Assembly: GCA_902595555.1 (NCBI GenBank)
Contig: CACJQM010000003.1
Coordinates: forward strand, 1-64,000
Direction of reading: 5' to 3'
DNA length: 64,000 bases
Origin: an uncultured Bacteroidota bacterium
Lineage (GTDB): Bacteria; Bacteroidota; Bacteroidia; Flavobacteriales; Flavobacteriaceae
Part shown: positions 1-8,666 of the stretch, piece after piece
Numbering within the stretch: the first letter of the stretch is position 1
Layout of the letters: each line of letters opens with the position of its first letter
Program-made: the position numbers and the translations under genes
The notes under the pieces: generated by a model
Databases searched by the model: none
What the model was told of the DNA's origin: nothing
Seen by the model: the letters and a program-made list of their open reading frames with translations, nothing else

Positions 1-66
1 TATTTATCCCCTTTAAAAGAACGAGCAATTTTTGATTGTTGGAAACTAGAAAAAACAACCTTTTAA
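1..66 (+). CDS. Possible C-terminal tail of an upstream gene (partial)
   Basis: The first frame is open from the window edge to a TAA at 64-66 and would encode about 21 residues ending in KLEKTTF. It may be the end of a gene that begins before the window. A terminator-shaped hairpin at 102-125 lies where such a gene would end. The peptide is too short to assign to a family, and the frame overlaps the start of the actA frame, so this is only a possibility. Confidence 0.25.
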   Translation, partial: YLSPLKERAIFDCWKLEKTTF

Positions 67-1355
67 AAACCAAAACTAACTTTCTTTTTATAAAAAATGT
101 TAAGAGCGTTTTTGCGCTCTTTTTTCTAGTGTTCTTTTTTTCGTTTTCGTCTCATTCTCAGGATGTTGACATCGCTAAAGGTAAATCTCTTTTCAATGCT
201 AATTGTGCTGCTTGTCATAAACTTAACAAAAACTTAGTTGGTCCTAAGCTTGCTGGAGTTACCGAAAAATATGAAAAAGAATGGCTGTATACATGGATAA
301 AGAATAGTTCTGCTATGATTAAATCAGGTGATGAACGTGCCGTTGCGGTTTGGGAGGAGTGGAATAAATTAGCAATGAACGCTTTTCCACAGTTATCAAA
401 TGAAGATATTGATAATATTTTAGCTTATACTGATTATAAGCCCGAGCCAGTGGTTAGTACAGCTGTAGCCGATAGTGGTGTAGCTCAATCTCAATCTAGT
501 GGATCAATTTCTCAAGATTTAATCTTGGTTGTCTTAATCGTTGTTTTGATGGTTTTAATTACCATGCTTTATCTTGTAAACAAAACTTTAAGGGAAATTG
601 CTTTTAGAAATGGAGTTGTAACTGAGAAGAAAGATAAGAAACCTTCAAAACCAATATGGATATTATTTATCAGAAACCAATTTTTGGTCTTTTGTTCCGT
701 AGTTTTCTTCCTTTTATCTAGTGCGTATTTTGCATATGGATGGTTAATGCAAGTTGGAATTGATCAAGGTTACATGCCAATACAACCTATCCATTACTCA
801 CACAAAATTCATTCGGGTGATAATCAAATAGATTGTCAATATTGCCACTCATCGGCTCGAGTTTCTAAGCATTCTGGAATACCATCTCTTAATGTCTGTA
901 TGAATTGTCATGAAAATATTGCTGAGTATGATGGAGAAGAAGATTTAGAAAAAGGATATACAAAAGACTTTTACACAAATGAAATAAAAAAACTTTATAA
1001 AGCCGTTGGATGGGATGAAAATAAGAGGATATATACCGGGGATGTTGAACCTGTAAAATGGGTTAGGATTCACAATCTTCCAGATTTTGTTTACTTCAAT
1101 CATTCACAGCATGTCAACGTTGCTGGTGTTGAATGTCAAACATGTCATGGACCCGTCGAAGAAATGGAAATTGCTTATCAGCATTCATCATTAACAATGG
1201 GTTGGTGTATTAATTGTCACAGAGAAACTAATGTTAATGTTAAGGACAATGAATATTACACCAAAATTCATGAGGAATTGTCAAAAAAATATGGTGTTGA
1301 AAAGTTAACAATTGCACAAATGGGAGGATTGGAATGTGGAAAATGCCACTATTAA
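36..1355 (+). CDS. actA: ActA-like multiheme cytochrome c of alternative complex III
   Basis: Periplasmic electron-transfer subunit of the quinol:cytochrome c oxidoreductase. Seen: a hydrophobic signal segment (about residues 22-38), a monoheme domain with CAACH at 57-61, two membrane spans (about 160-182 and 214-237), and a C-terminal domain with five more haem motifs (CQYCH, CMNCH, CQTCH, CINCH, CGKCH), the last ending one residue before the C-terminus. The classical ActA is pentahaem; the N-terminal monohaem domain is an extra fused module. It is followed after 6 nt by actB. The start is uncertain: an in-frame TGA at 33-35 rules out anything earlier, there is no in-frame ATG before the signal region, and the candidates are TTG codons at 36 or 39. 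An ATG at 97 lies in another frame. Confidence 0.9.
   Translation: MLETRKNNLLKTKTNFLFIKNVKSVFALFFLVFFFSFSSHSQDVDIAKGKSLFNANCAACHKLNKNLVGPKLAGVTEKYEKEWLYTWIKNSSAMIKSGDERAVAVWEEWNKLAMNAFPQLSNEDIDNILAYTDYKPEPVVSTAVADSGVAQSQSSGSISQDLILVVLIVVLMVLITMLYLVNKTLREIAFRNGVVTEKKDKKPSKPIWILFIRNQFLVFCSVVFFLLSSAYFAYGWLMQVGIDQGYMPIQPIHYSHKIHSGDNQIDCQYCHSSARVSKHSGIPSLNVCMNCHENIAEYDGEEDLEKGYTKDFYTNEIKKLYKAVGWDENKRIYTGDVEPVKWVRIHNLPDFVYFNHSQHVNVAGVECQTCHGPVEEMEIAYQHSSLTMGWCINCHRETNVNVKDNEYYTKIHEELSKKYGVEKLTIAQMGGLECGKCHY
102..125 (+). terminator. Terminator-shaped hairpin inside the actA signal-peptide codons
   Basis: AAGAGCG (102-108) pairs perfectly with CGCTCTT (115-121) around a TTTTTG loop, and a run of T continues to 125. 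This is the textbook shape of an intrinsic terminator and is GC-rich for this sequence. It may end transcription of an upstream gene or attenuate the act operon. It is also read as codons of the actA leader (KSVFALF), which makes its role ambiguous. Confidence 0.5.
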
Positions 1356-1361
1356 TTATAA

Positions 1362-4300
1362 ATGGATAAGAATTTAAAGAAATATTGGAAAAGCGAAATT
1401 GAGCTAACAAATAGTGCTCAGGTAGATACTTTAAGACAAAATGAATTTCTTGATAGTCTTCCCGTAGATAATATTCTTGAAGATGATAAATCGCTAAAAG
1501 AATCCTCAACTAACAGAAGAGATTTTTTAAAGTATTTAGGTTTTAGTACTTCAGCTGCTGTATTGGCTAGTTGTGAGGGGCCTGTGCATAAATCTGTTCC
1601 ATATGTAATTCAGCCTGAAAGGATAAGACCTGGAATTGCAAATTTTTATGCAACCTCAATGTTTAATGGATATGATTGTGCCAATATCCTAGTTAAAACT
1701 CGTGAGGGTAGACCCATCAAAATTGAAAACAATAAGCTTGCTAACTTCCATGGATCAGCTAATGCTAGAGTTCACGCATCTATCTTATCTATGTATGACA
1801 GTGCTAGAATTCAAGGTCCAATTTCAAATGGAAAGGATATTTCGTGGGATGATTTTGATATAGAAATTATTCAAAAATTAGATTCATTGAGATTTAATAA
1901 TAAGCCTGTTGTATTACTAACAAATACGATAGCTAGTCCCACAACATCTAAAATTATCAAAGACTTTACTGATAAATATCCTAACGTAACTCATGTAGAA
2001 TATGATTCAATTTCGGAAAGTTCTGTTCTAGATGCACATGAAATTATGTATGGTAAGCGGGCAATACCTTACTATGATTTCAAGAATGCTAAGTATATAT
2101 TATCAATTGGTGCTGATTTCCTTGGCGATTGGTTAGGGTCCAATTATGATGGTGAATATGCGAAAGGTAGAATACCAACAAAATCTAAAGATAGCAAGGC
2201 ACAAATGTCAAAACATGTTCAAGTTGAATCGAACATGTCAGTAACTGGGGCTAATGCTGATGTAAGGGTTCCTATGAAAGTTGCAACTCAAAAACTTTTT
2301 TTAGCACATCTTTATAAAAAGGTTGCTAAGCTAGATTTAATTTTACCTGAATTAGACAAAATATATGAAATAAAGTTAAATGAAATTTACAATGAATTAA
2401 TATCATTTGGCAATTCAGCTTTATTGGTGTGTGGAATTGATAATGTTCATGCTCAAATTCTTACAAACTCAATAAATGATTTAATCTTGAGCGAAGCTAA
2501 AAGCTCAACTAAGATCTCTTTAATTCGCAAGGGTGATGATAAAAAGATTAATGAAGTTTTAACAAAGATTAATAGATCAGAAATTTCAGGAATTATAATG
2601 TTTGGTATCAATCCGGCATATACTCTTCCTAACCCAGATTTGTTCTCATCCTCCGTTAAAAAATTAGAATTTTCAGTAAATATTTCAATGAAAATGGATG
2701 AGACTTCTTCTATTTGTAAATATGTTGCTGCAGCATCTCACTATTTAGAATCCTGGGGAGATTTTCAATTCATTAATGGTGAATATAGCCTTTGTCAGCC
2801 AACTATTAGAACCTTATTTGACACTAGACAGTCCGAGGAATGTTTGTTGAGATGGTCAGGAAATGATAATTCTATACATAACGTATTAAAAGATAATTGG
2901 AATAAAAATATTTTAGATGCAAATTCAATTTGGAATAAAGCAATACATGATGGTGTTTATTCGCTTGAAGATAATTTTAAACCTAAATTGACTAACGTTG
3001 ATTTTTCAGACTCAATTTCAAAACTAATAAATAATGAAGTCAAAAATTTTGAACTTTGTCTCTATTCAAAAATTGGAATGGGTGATGGTCAACAAGCCAA
3101 CAATCCTTGGCTACAAGAATTTCCTGACCCTATTTCTAGAGTTTCATGGGATAATTATTTAACTATATCAAAAATAGATGCCAAATCAATTGGTTTAAAA
3201 AATTATAATGAAGCCAATGGTGCATTGAATAGTAATTACGCAATGGTTAGTCTTGGAGATTCTGAGATTAAAATCCCTGTCTTAATCCAGCCAGGACAAG
3301 CTCAAGGAACTGTTGGAATATCCTTTGGTTATGGAAGAAGTTCAGGGCTGAAGTCCGAGATGATGACAGGTTCTAATGCTTTTCTGCTTTATAAAAATTT
3401 CTCAAAAGTTCAAGATGTGGTCATCAAGCCTGTTCATGAAATTCATGAGTTCGCTTGTGTTCAATTACACAATACATTGATGGGTAGAGGTGATATTGTA
3501 AGAGAAACTACTTTGGAAGTTTTCAATACAAAAAATAAAAATTACTGGAATCCAATACCTGTAGTCTCAAAAAATCATATTGAAACAGCAGTTAATAAAA
3601 AAGAGGTAAATATTTGGGAAGAATTTGATAGATCTATAGGTCATCATTTTAATTTGTCTATCGACCTGAATGCTTGTACTGGTTGTGGAGCTTGTGTTAT
3701 TGCATGTCATGCTGAAAATAATGTTCCTGTAGTTGGTAAAGCAGAAGTTAGAAAATCTAGAGACATGCATTGGTTGAGAATTGACAGATATTATTCGTCT
3801 GATGTTTCATTTACTGATGATAAAGAAAATAAAGAAAACATTAATGGCCTTTCGGATTCTCTAACAGTTTTTGGTGACATGGAAGATCCTAATGAAAATC
3901 CTCAGGTTGTCTTTCAGCCTGTTATGTGTCAGCACTGTAACCAAGCACCATGTGAAACTGTTTGTCCGGTAGCTGCGACTTCTCATGGTCGTCAAGGTCA
4001 AAATCATATGGCTTACAACAGATGTGTAGGAACTCGATATTGTGCTAATAACTGTCCTTATAAAGTAAGGAGATTTAACTGGTTTTTATATAATAATAAT
4101 GATGAGTTTGATTTCAATATGAATGATGATTTAGGTAAGATGGTTCTAAACCCAGATGTTGTTGTTCGTTCAAGAGGAGTAATGGAAAAATGTTCTTTTT
4201 GTATTCAGTCAACTCAAGCTGTTATCTTAAAAGCAAAAAATGAAGGAAGAGAAGTTGATAAGAATGAGTTCAATGATGCTTGTGCATGCTCAGCTGCATG

Positions 4301-4466
4301 TTCAACTGGAGCTATGAGTTTTGGAGATATAAATAATAAAGAAAGTGAAGTTTATAAAAGAAAGAAAGATGATAGAGTGTATCATCTTCTTGAATATGTT
4401 GGTACAAAACCTAATGTTTTTTATCACGTAAAAGTTAGAAATAATGATAAACTTAAAAATATATAA
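1362..4466 (+). CDS. actB: ActB, Fe-S subunit of alternative complex III
   Basis: Large periplasmic iron-sulfur subunit of 1034 residues. Seen: a twin-arginine-like motif NRRDFLKYLG at 51-60 followed by a hydrophobic stretch and a cysteine at 71; a long middle region resembling the molybdopterin-oxidoreductase fold; and a C-terminal ferredoxin-like region from about residue 770 with cysteine groups CTGCGACVIAC, CQHCNQAPCETVC, CVGTRYCANNCP and CSFC. In known family members the Mo-bisPGD site is not occupied and the clusters carry electrons toward the cytochrome subunits. It sits between actA and actC with gaps of 6 and 8 nt. The order A-B-C-D-E-F makes the assignment firm. Confidence 0.95.
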   Translation: MDKNLKKYWKSEIELTNSAQVDTLRQNEFLDSLPVDNILEDDKSLKESSTNRRDFLKYLGFSTSAAVLASCEGPVHKSVPYVIQPERIRPGIANFYATSMFNGYDCANILVKTREGRPIKIENNKLANFHGSANARVHASILSMYDSARIQGPISNGKDISWDDFDIEIIQKLDSLRFNNKPVVLLTNTIASPTTSKIIKDFTDKYPNVTHVEYDSISESSVLDAHEIMYGKRAIPYYDFKNAKYILSIGADFLGDWLGSNYDGEYAKGRIPTKSKDSKAQMSKHVQVESNMSVTGANADVRVPMKVATQKLFLAHLYKKVAKLDLILPELDKIYEIKLNEIYNELISFGNSALLVCGIDNVHAQILTNSINDLILSEAKSSTKISLIRKGDDKKINEVLTKINRSEISGIIMFGINPAYTLPNPDLFSSSVKKLEFSVNISMKMDETSSICKYVAAASHYLESWGDFQFINGEYSLCQPTIRTLFDTRQSEECLLRWSGNDNSIHNVLKDNWNKNILDANSIWNKAIHDGVYSLEDNFKPKLTNVDFSDSISKLINNEVKNFELCLYSKIGMGDGQQANNPWLQEFPDPISRVSWDNYLTISKIDAKSIGLKNYNEANGALNSNYAMVSLGDSEIKIPVLIQPGQAQGTVGISFGYGRSSGLKSEMMTGSNAFLLYKNFSKVQDVVIKPVHEIHEFACVQLHNTLMGRGDIVRETTLEVFNTKNKNYWNPIPVVSKNHIETAVNKKEVNIWEEFDRSIGHHFNLSIDLNACTGCGACVIACHAENNVPVVGKAEVRKSRDMHWLRIDRYYSSDVSFTDDKENKENINGLSDSLTVFGDMEDPNENPQVVFQPVMCQHCNQAPCETVCPVAATSHGRQGQNHMAYNRCVGTRYCANNCPYKVRRFNWFLYNNNDEFDFNMNDDLGKMVLNPDVVVRSRGVMEKCSFCIQSTQAVILKAKNEGREVDKNEFNDACACSAACSTGAMSFGDINNKESEVYKRKKDDRVYHLLEYVGTKPNVFYHVKVRNNDKLKNI

Positions 4467-4474
4467 TATTTAAG

Positions 4475-5863
4475 ATGGGATCTCACTACGAAGCACCGAT
4501 TAGGAAACCATTAGTGACTGGTAATAAAACTTATCATCAGATTTCTGTTGATGTTGCCAGACCAATTGAGGGAAGTGCAAACAAACAGTGGTGGATTGTC
4601 TTTGGAATTTCTTTGACTCTATTTATGTGGGGTATTGGTTGTATTATTTACACAATTTCTACAGGAATTGGAACTTGGGGTCTTAATAAAACAGTTGGTT
4701 GGGCTTGGGATATAACAAATTTTGTGTGGTGGGTAGGTATTGGCCATGCGGGTACTTTGATTTCAGCAGTGTTGCTTTTGTTTAGGCAAAAATGGAGAAT
4801 GGGAATTAATAGATCAGCTGAAGCGATGACAATTTTTTCAGTTATACAAGCAGGTTTATTCCCAATAATTCATATGGGAAGACCTTGGCTAGCATATTGG
4901 ATTGTTCCAATTCCAAATACTTTTGGATCATTGTGGGTTAACTTTAATTCACCACTGCTTTGGGACGTGTTTGCAATATCAACATATTTAACAGTTTCAC
5001 TAGTTTTCTGGTGGACTGGTTTGCTTCCAGATTTTGCCATGATTAGAGACAGAGCTGTAAAACCATTTCAAAAAAAGATATATAGTTTGGTCAGTTTTGG
5101 ATGGAGTGGAAGAGCAAAGGATTGGCAGAGATTTGAGGAAGTCTCATTAGTTTTAGCAGGACTAGCAACACCACTTGTATTATCAGTTCATACTATTGTA
5201 TCCTTTGACTTTGCAACATCTGTAATCCCTGGTTGGCACACAACTATTTTTCCACCATACTTTGTAGCAGGAGCTATTTTTTCAGGTTTTGCAATGGTTC
5301 AAACCTTATTAATAGTTATGAGAAAAGTATGTAATCTAGAGGACTATATTACTGTTCAACATATTGAGTTAATGAATATTGTAATAATGATAACTGGATC
5401 AATAGTTGGTTGCGCATACATAACAGAATTATTCATTGCTTGGTACTCGGGAGTTGAGTATGAACAGTATGCGTTTTTAAATAGAGCAACTGGTCCATAT
5501 TGGTGGGCCTATTGGGCAATGATGACCTGTAACGTATTTTCTCCACAATTTATGTGGTTTAAAAAATTAAGAACAAGTATTGTTTTCTCATTTGTTATTT
5601 CAATTGTAGTTAATATAGGAATGTGGTTTGAGAGATTTGTAATTATTGTTACATCATTACATAGAGACTATTTGCCATCATCTTGGACTATGTTTTCACC
5701 GACTTTTGTTGACATAGGAATTTTCCTAGGTACAATTGGATTTTTCTTTGTACTATTTTTATTGTACGCAAGAACTTTTCCAGTAATTGCTCAAGCTGAA
5801 GTCAAAACAATATTGAAATCATCAGGCGATAATTATAAAGAATTAAGAGATAAAAAGAAGTAA
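4475..5863 (+). CDS. actC: ActC, NrfD-like quinol-oxidising membrane subunit
   Basis: Integral membrane protein of 462 residues in the NrfD/PsrC family, the likely quinol-binding subunit. About ten hydrophobic spans can be seen, starting with the one around WWIVFGISLTLFMWGIGCII. The conserved early segment FVWWVGIGHAGTLISAVLLL and the later SVHTIVSFDFATSVIPGWH are typical of the family. The stop codon overlaps the first base of actD by one nt, implying translational coupling. Nothing is missing compared with ordinary members of the family. Confidence 0.95.
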   Translation: MGSHYEAPIRKPLVTGNKTYHQISVDVARPIEGSANKQWWIVFGISLTLFMWGIGCIIYTISTGIGTWGLNKTVGWAWDITNFVWWVGIGHAGTLISAVLLLFRQKWRMGINRSAEAMTIFSVIQAGLFPIIHMGRPWLAYWIVPIPNTFGSLWVNFNSPLLWDVFAISTYLTVSLVFWWTGLLPDFAMIRDRAVKPFQKKIYSLVSFGWSGRAKDWQRFEEVSLVLAGLATPLVLSVHTIVSFDFATSVIPGWHTTIFPPYFVAGAIFSGFAMVQTLLIVMRKVCNLEDYITVQHIELMNIVIMITGSIVGCAYITELFIAWYSGVEYEQYAFLNRATGPYWWAYWAMMTCNVFSPQFMWFKKLRTSIVFSFVISIVVNIGMWFERFVIIVTSLHRDYLPSSWTMFSPTFVDIGIFLGTIGFFFVLFLLYARTFPVIAQAEVKTILKSSGDNYKELRDKKK

Positions 5864-6744
5864 TGGCAGAAAAATTTATACATGCTGTTTATGATGATGA
5901 TGATAAGCTATTAGATGCTATCAAGAATCTGAAAAAGAACAAAATTATGATAGAGGAGGTATTTACACCTTTCCCTGTGCATGGTCTTGATCACTTATTG
6001 GATTTAAAACCAACTAGAATAGCAATTGCTGCTTTCATTTATGGTTGTATAGGTTTTACTTTTGGAGTATTAATGATCAATTACATAATGATTGTCGATT
6101 GGCCTCAAAATATTGGTGGAAAGCCAAGCTTTAGTTTATTAGAAAACTTACCTGCTTTTGTTCCAGTTATGTTTGAGTTAACGGTTTTCTTTACAGGACA
6201 CCTTATGGTTATTACCTTTTATTTAAGAAGTAGACTTTGGCCATTTAAAGAAGCTGAAAATCCAATTCCAGAAACTACTGATGATAAGTTTTTGATTCAG
6301 ATACCTATTTATGGAAATGAAAGTAAGATTAAATCAATAATAAAAACTACAGATTTTTATGATTTAACAGTTATTGATGAGTCAGTAAAAAAACCAGACA
6401 ACACTCATGATGAAGAAATCCATAATTTTGAGGAAACTAAAACTGATTATGAAATTACTATTGGTTTTGTTTTTCATGCCAGAAAATATTCTGATGGTTC
6501 ATCTAATTTAAGAATACAATTTACTAGAGGAAGAGGTCAGCAATATGCTAAGAATTCAGGTTTGCGTATTTACAGAAAACATTGGATTTCCAAAAAGAGT
6601 GAAGTGAGTGAAAAACATCCTGAATATGAAAAAGTAAATAAAGCTATTAGTTCTATTAAAGAAAAAATTAATTCTGTTAAACAAATGTTTGCAGACGGAA
6701 AGATATCATTTGAAGATGCTTATAAAGAGGTTATAGAAAATTAA
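5863..6744 (+). CDS. actD: ActD (DUF3341) with an unusual C-terminal extension
   Basis: Membrane subunit of alternative complex III. Seen: a soluble N-terminal domain with the conserved EVFTPFPVHGLD, then two membrane spans (about residues 55-75 and 100-124) separated by the conserved DWPQNIGGKP loop, then a TTDDKF segment. The family normally ends about 30-40 residues later, near 175 residues in total. Here the protein runs to 293, with a charged tail containing an acidic patch (about 175-195), a basic GRGQQ/HWISKK region and a helical end. The function of the tail is unknown. Start and stop overlap the neighbouring act genes by one base each. Confidence 0.9.
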   Translation: MAEKFIHAVYDDDDKLLDAIKNLKKNKIMIEEVFTPFPVHGLDHLLDLKPTRIAIAAFIYGCIGFTFGVLMINYIMIVDWPQNIGGKPSFSLLENLPAFVPVMFELTVFFTGHLMVITFYLRSRLWPFKEAENPIPETTDDKFLIQIPIYGNESKIKSIIKTTDFYDLTVIDESVKKPDNTHDEEIHNFEETKTDYEITIGFVFHARKYSDGSSNLRIQFTRGRGQQYAKNSGLRIYRKHWISKKSEVSEKHPEYEKVNKAISSIKEKINSVKQMFADGKISFEDAYKEVIEN

Positions 6745-7295
6745 TGATTAGAATTTTAAAACATATAAGCCTTTTAGTTTTGATAATGTCAATTACTTCA
6801 TGTTTTGACCCATCTAAACCAAACTATCAATACTTCCCTAATATGTATGAATCTGTTGGTTACAAGACTTATCAAGAGTCAGATGCTTTTCCTAATGGAA
6901 TTCAAGCTCAATTACCTGTCGAAGGATCAGTGCCTAGAGGTTGGCAGCCTTATGAATACGAAGACTCTAATGAAGGGTATGAGTCTGCAAAATTGAATTT
7001 AAAATCTCCCCTAGTTAATAATGAAGAGAACTTGAAAAATGGTAAAAAAATGTATGATATATATTGCTCAGTTTGTCATGGATCAAAAGGTGATGGTCAG
7101 GGTATATTAATGGAAAGAGAAAAGTTTTTGGGTATTCCAAGTTATGCTGATCGTGATATAACCGAAGGGTCAATTTATCATGTTTTGATGCATGGTATTA
7201 ATTTAATGGGTTCTCATGCAGGTCAAGTTGACGATGAAGAGCGCTGGCAAATTGCACAATATGTTTTAAAACTCAGAGAAGATTTAATTAAATAA
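6744..7295 (+). CDS. actE: ActE, monohaem cytochrome c lipoprotein
   Basis: Lipoprotein cytochrome of 183 residues. Seen: a signal peptide with lipobox ending in TSC20, the conserved segment around SVPRGW (about residues 62-67), and one haem motif CSVCH at 108-112 followed by GSKGDGQG. The methionine of NLMGSHAGQV is a likely distal ligand. It would be anchored on the periplasmic face and accept electrons from the ActA/ActB side for delivery to the oxidase. It overlaps actD and actF by one base on each side. Confidence 0.93.
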   Translation: MIRILKHISLLVLIMSITSCFDPSKPNYQYFPNMYESVGYKTYQESDAFPNGIQAQLPVEGSVPRGWQPYEYEDSNEGYESAKLNLKSPLVNNEENLKNGKKMYDIYCSVCHGSKGDGQGILMEREKFLGIPSYADRDITEGSIYHVLMHGINLMGSHAGQVDDEERWQIAQYVLKLREDLIK

Positions 7296-8653
7296 TGTAC
7301 GTAATATCAAGAAATATCAAAATTTTATCCTTTTCATTGATTGTGTTGGGACTGTTGGGTATTGGATATGGATTTTATAATGCTCCAAAAACAATTGAGC
7401 AGTCTAAAGAAATGATAGCTAATATGCATCATGATTCTCATTCATCAGACTCTCATGGTCATGACTCACATTCATCTGATGATCCCCATTCATCAGATTC
7501 TCATGCTTATGATTCTCATTCATCTGATGATTCCCATCACATGTCACATGATGAACATGTATTTCATCAGCTAGCTAATAGGCCTTGGGCTGCCCTTTAT
7601 GTAGCAGCATTCTTCTTTTTCATGATCTCACTTGGAACATTAGCATTTTATGCTATTCAAAGAGCATCTCAGGCAGGTTGGTCTCCTGTATTATTTAGGG
7701 TAATGGAGGGAATAACTGGTTATTTACTTCCAGGTGGATTACTAGTCCTTGTAATCTTGATTTTATCTGTTTTGCACTTTAATCATCTATTTATATGGAT
7801 GGATCCTGAAGTAGTAGAACATGATAAAATAATAAAAGCCAAAAGTGGTTATTTAGACCCATATTTTTTCCTAATTAGAGGATTTATTTATTTGCTTGGA
7901 TGGAGTTTATATAGATATATTTCCAGAAGATTTTCAATTGCACAAGATAATTCAACCGATAATAAATATCACGTTAAAAACTTTAAACTAGCTGCAGGCT
8001 TCTTGGTGTTTTTCTTAGTAACTGAGTCTATGATGTCATGGGATTGGATTATGTCAATTGATCCACACTGGTTCAGTACTTTATTTGGCTGGTATGTTTT
8101 TGCTAGTATGGTTGTTTCTGGTGTCACAACAATAGCATTAATTTCTATTTACTTGAAATCAAAAGGCTATCTTCCAAATGTTAATGATAATCACATACAT
8201 GATCTTGGTAAGTTTATGTTTGGTTTCAGTGTTTTCTGGACTTACTTATGGTTTTCCCAGTTTATGCTTATATGGTATTCAAATATTCCAGAAGAAGTAG
8301 TTTATTTTATATCTAGAATTGAAGATTATACAATTCCATTTTGGGGTATGGTTGTTATTAATTTTATTCTTCCATTCTTGATCTTAGTAAGTAGTAATTT
8401 TAAAAGGGTTAATTGGATTATTGTAATGGCTGGAATAATAATTCTTTTTGGTCATTATATTGATGTATACAATATGATTATGCCATCAGCCGTTGGAGAT
8501 CAATGGGGAATTGGAATTCCTGAGATTAGTTCAGTTTTGTTTTTTGGAGGATTGTTTTTATATGTAGTATTCTCATCACTGACAAAAGCACCTCTTGAAG
8601 CTAAAGGTGATCCATTTAATGAAGAAAGTAAAAGATTTGTTTATCCATTTTAA
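7295..8653 (+). CDS. actF: ActF, membrane subunit of alternative complex III
   Basis: ActF resembles ActC but is a shorter NrfD-type membrane protein. Seen: one N-terminal span (about 9-29), an extreme His/Ser/Asp-rich loop (about 45-91), then a series of hydrophobic spans from about residue 97 onward, including the conserved MSWDWIMSIDPHWFSTLFGWY. It lies directly behind actE (one-base overlap) and 13 nt before the oxidase subunit II gene. The His-rich loop is described as a separate repeat. Confidence 0.93.
   Translation: MYVISRNIKILSFSLIVLGLLGIGYGFYNAPKTIEQSKEMIANMHHDSHSSDSHGHDSHSSDDPHSSDSHAYDSHSSDDSHHMSHDEHVFHQLANRPWAALYVAAFFFFMISLGTLAFYAIQRASQAGWSPVLFRVMEGITGYLLPGGLLVLVILILSVLHFNHLFIWMDPEVVEHDKIIKAKSGYLDPYFFLIRGFIYLLGWSLYRYISRRFSIAQDNSTDNKYHVKNFKLAAGFLVFFLVTESMMSWDWIMSIDPHWFSTLFGWYVFASMVVSGVTTIALISIYLKSKGYLPNVNDNHIHDLGKFMFGFSVFWTYLWFSQFMLIWYSNIPEEVVYFISRIEDYTIPFWGMVVINFILPFLILVSSNFKRVNWIIVMAGIIILFGHYIDVYNMIMPSAVGDQWGIGIPEISSVLFFGGLFLYVVFSSLTKAPLEAKGDPFNEESKRFVYPF
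7427..7567 (+). repeat. Degenerate tandem repeat coding a His/Ser/Asp-rich loop in ActF
   Basis: Imperfect copies of a unit coding DSHSSD (with variants such as DSHGHD and DSHAYD) follow each other here. They give about 14 histidines within 47 residues between the first and second membrane spans of ActF. The repetition is visible at DNA level as recurring GATTCTCATTCATC-like strings. Replication slippage is a likely origin. Confidence 0.8.
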
Positions 8654-8666
8654 TGATTAAATAATA

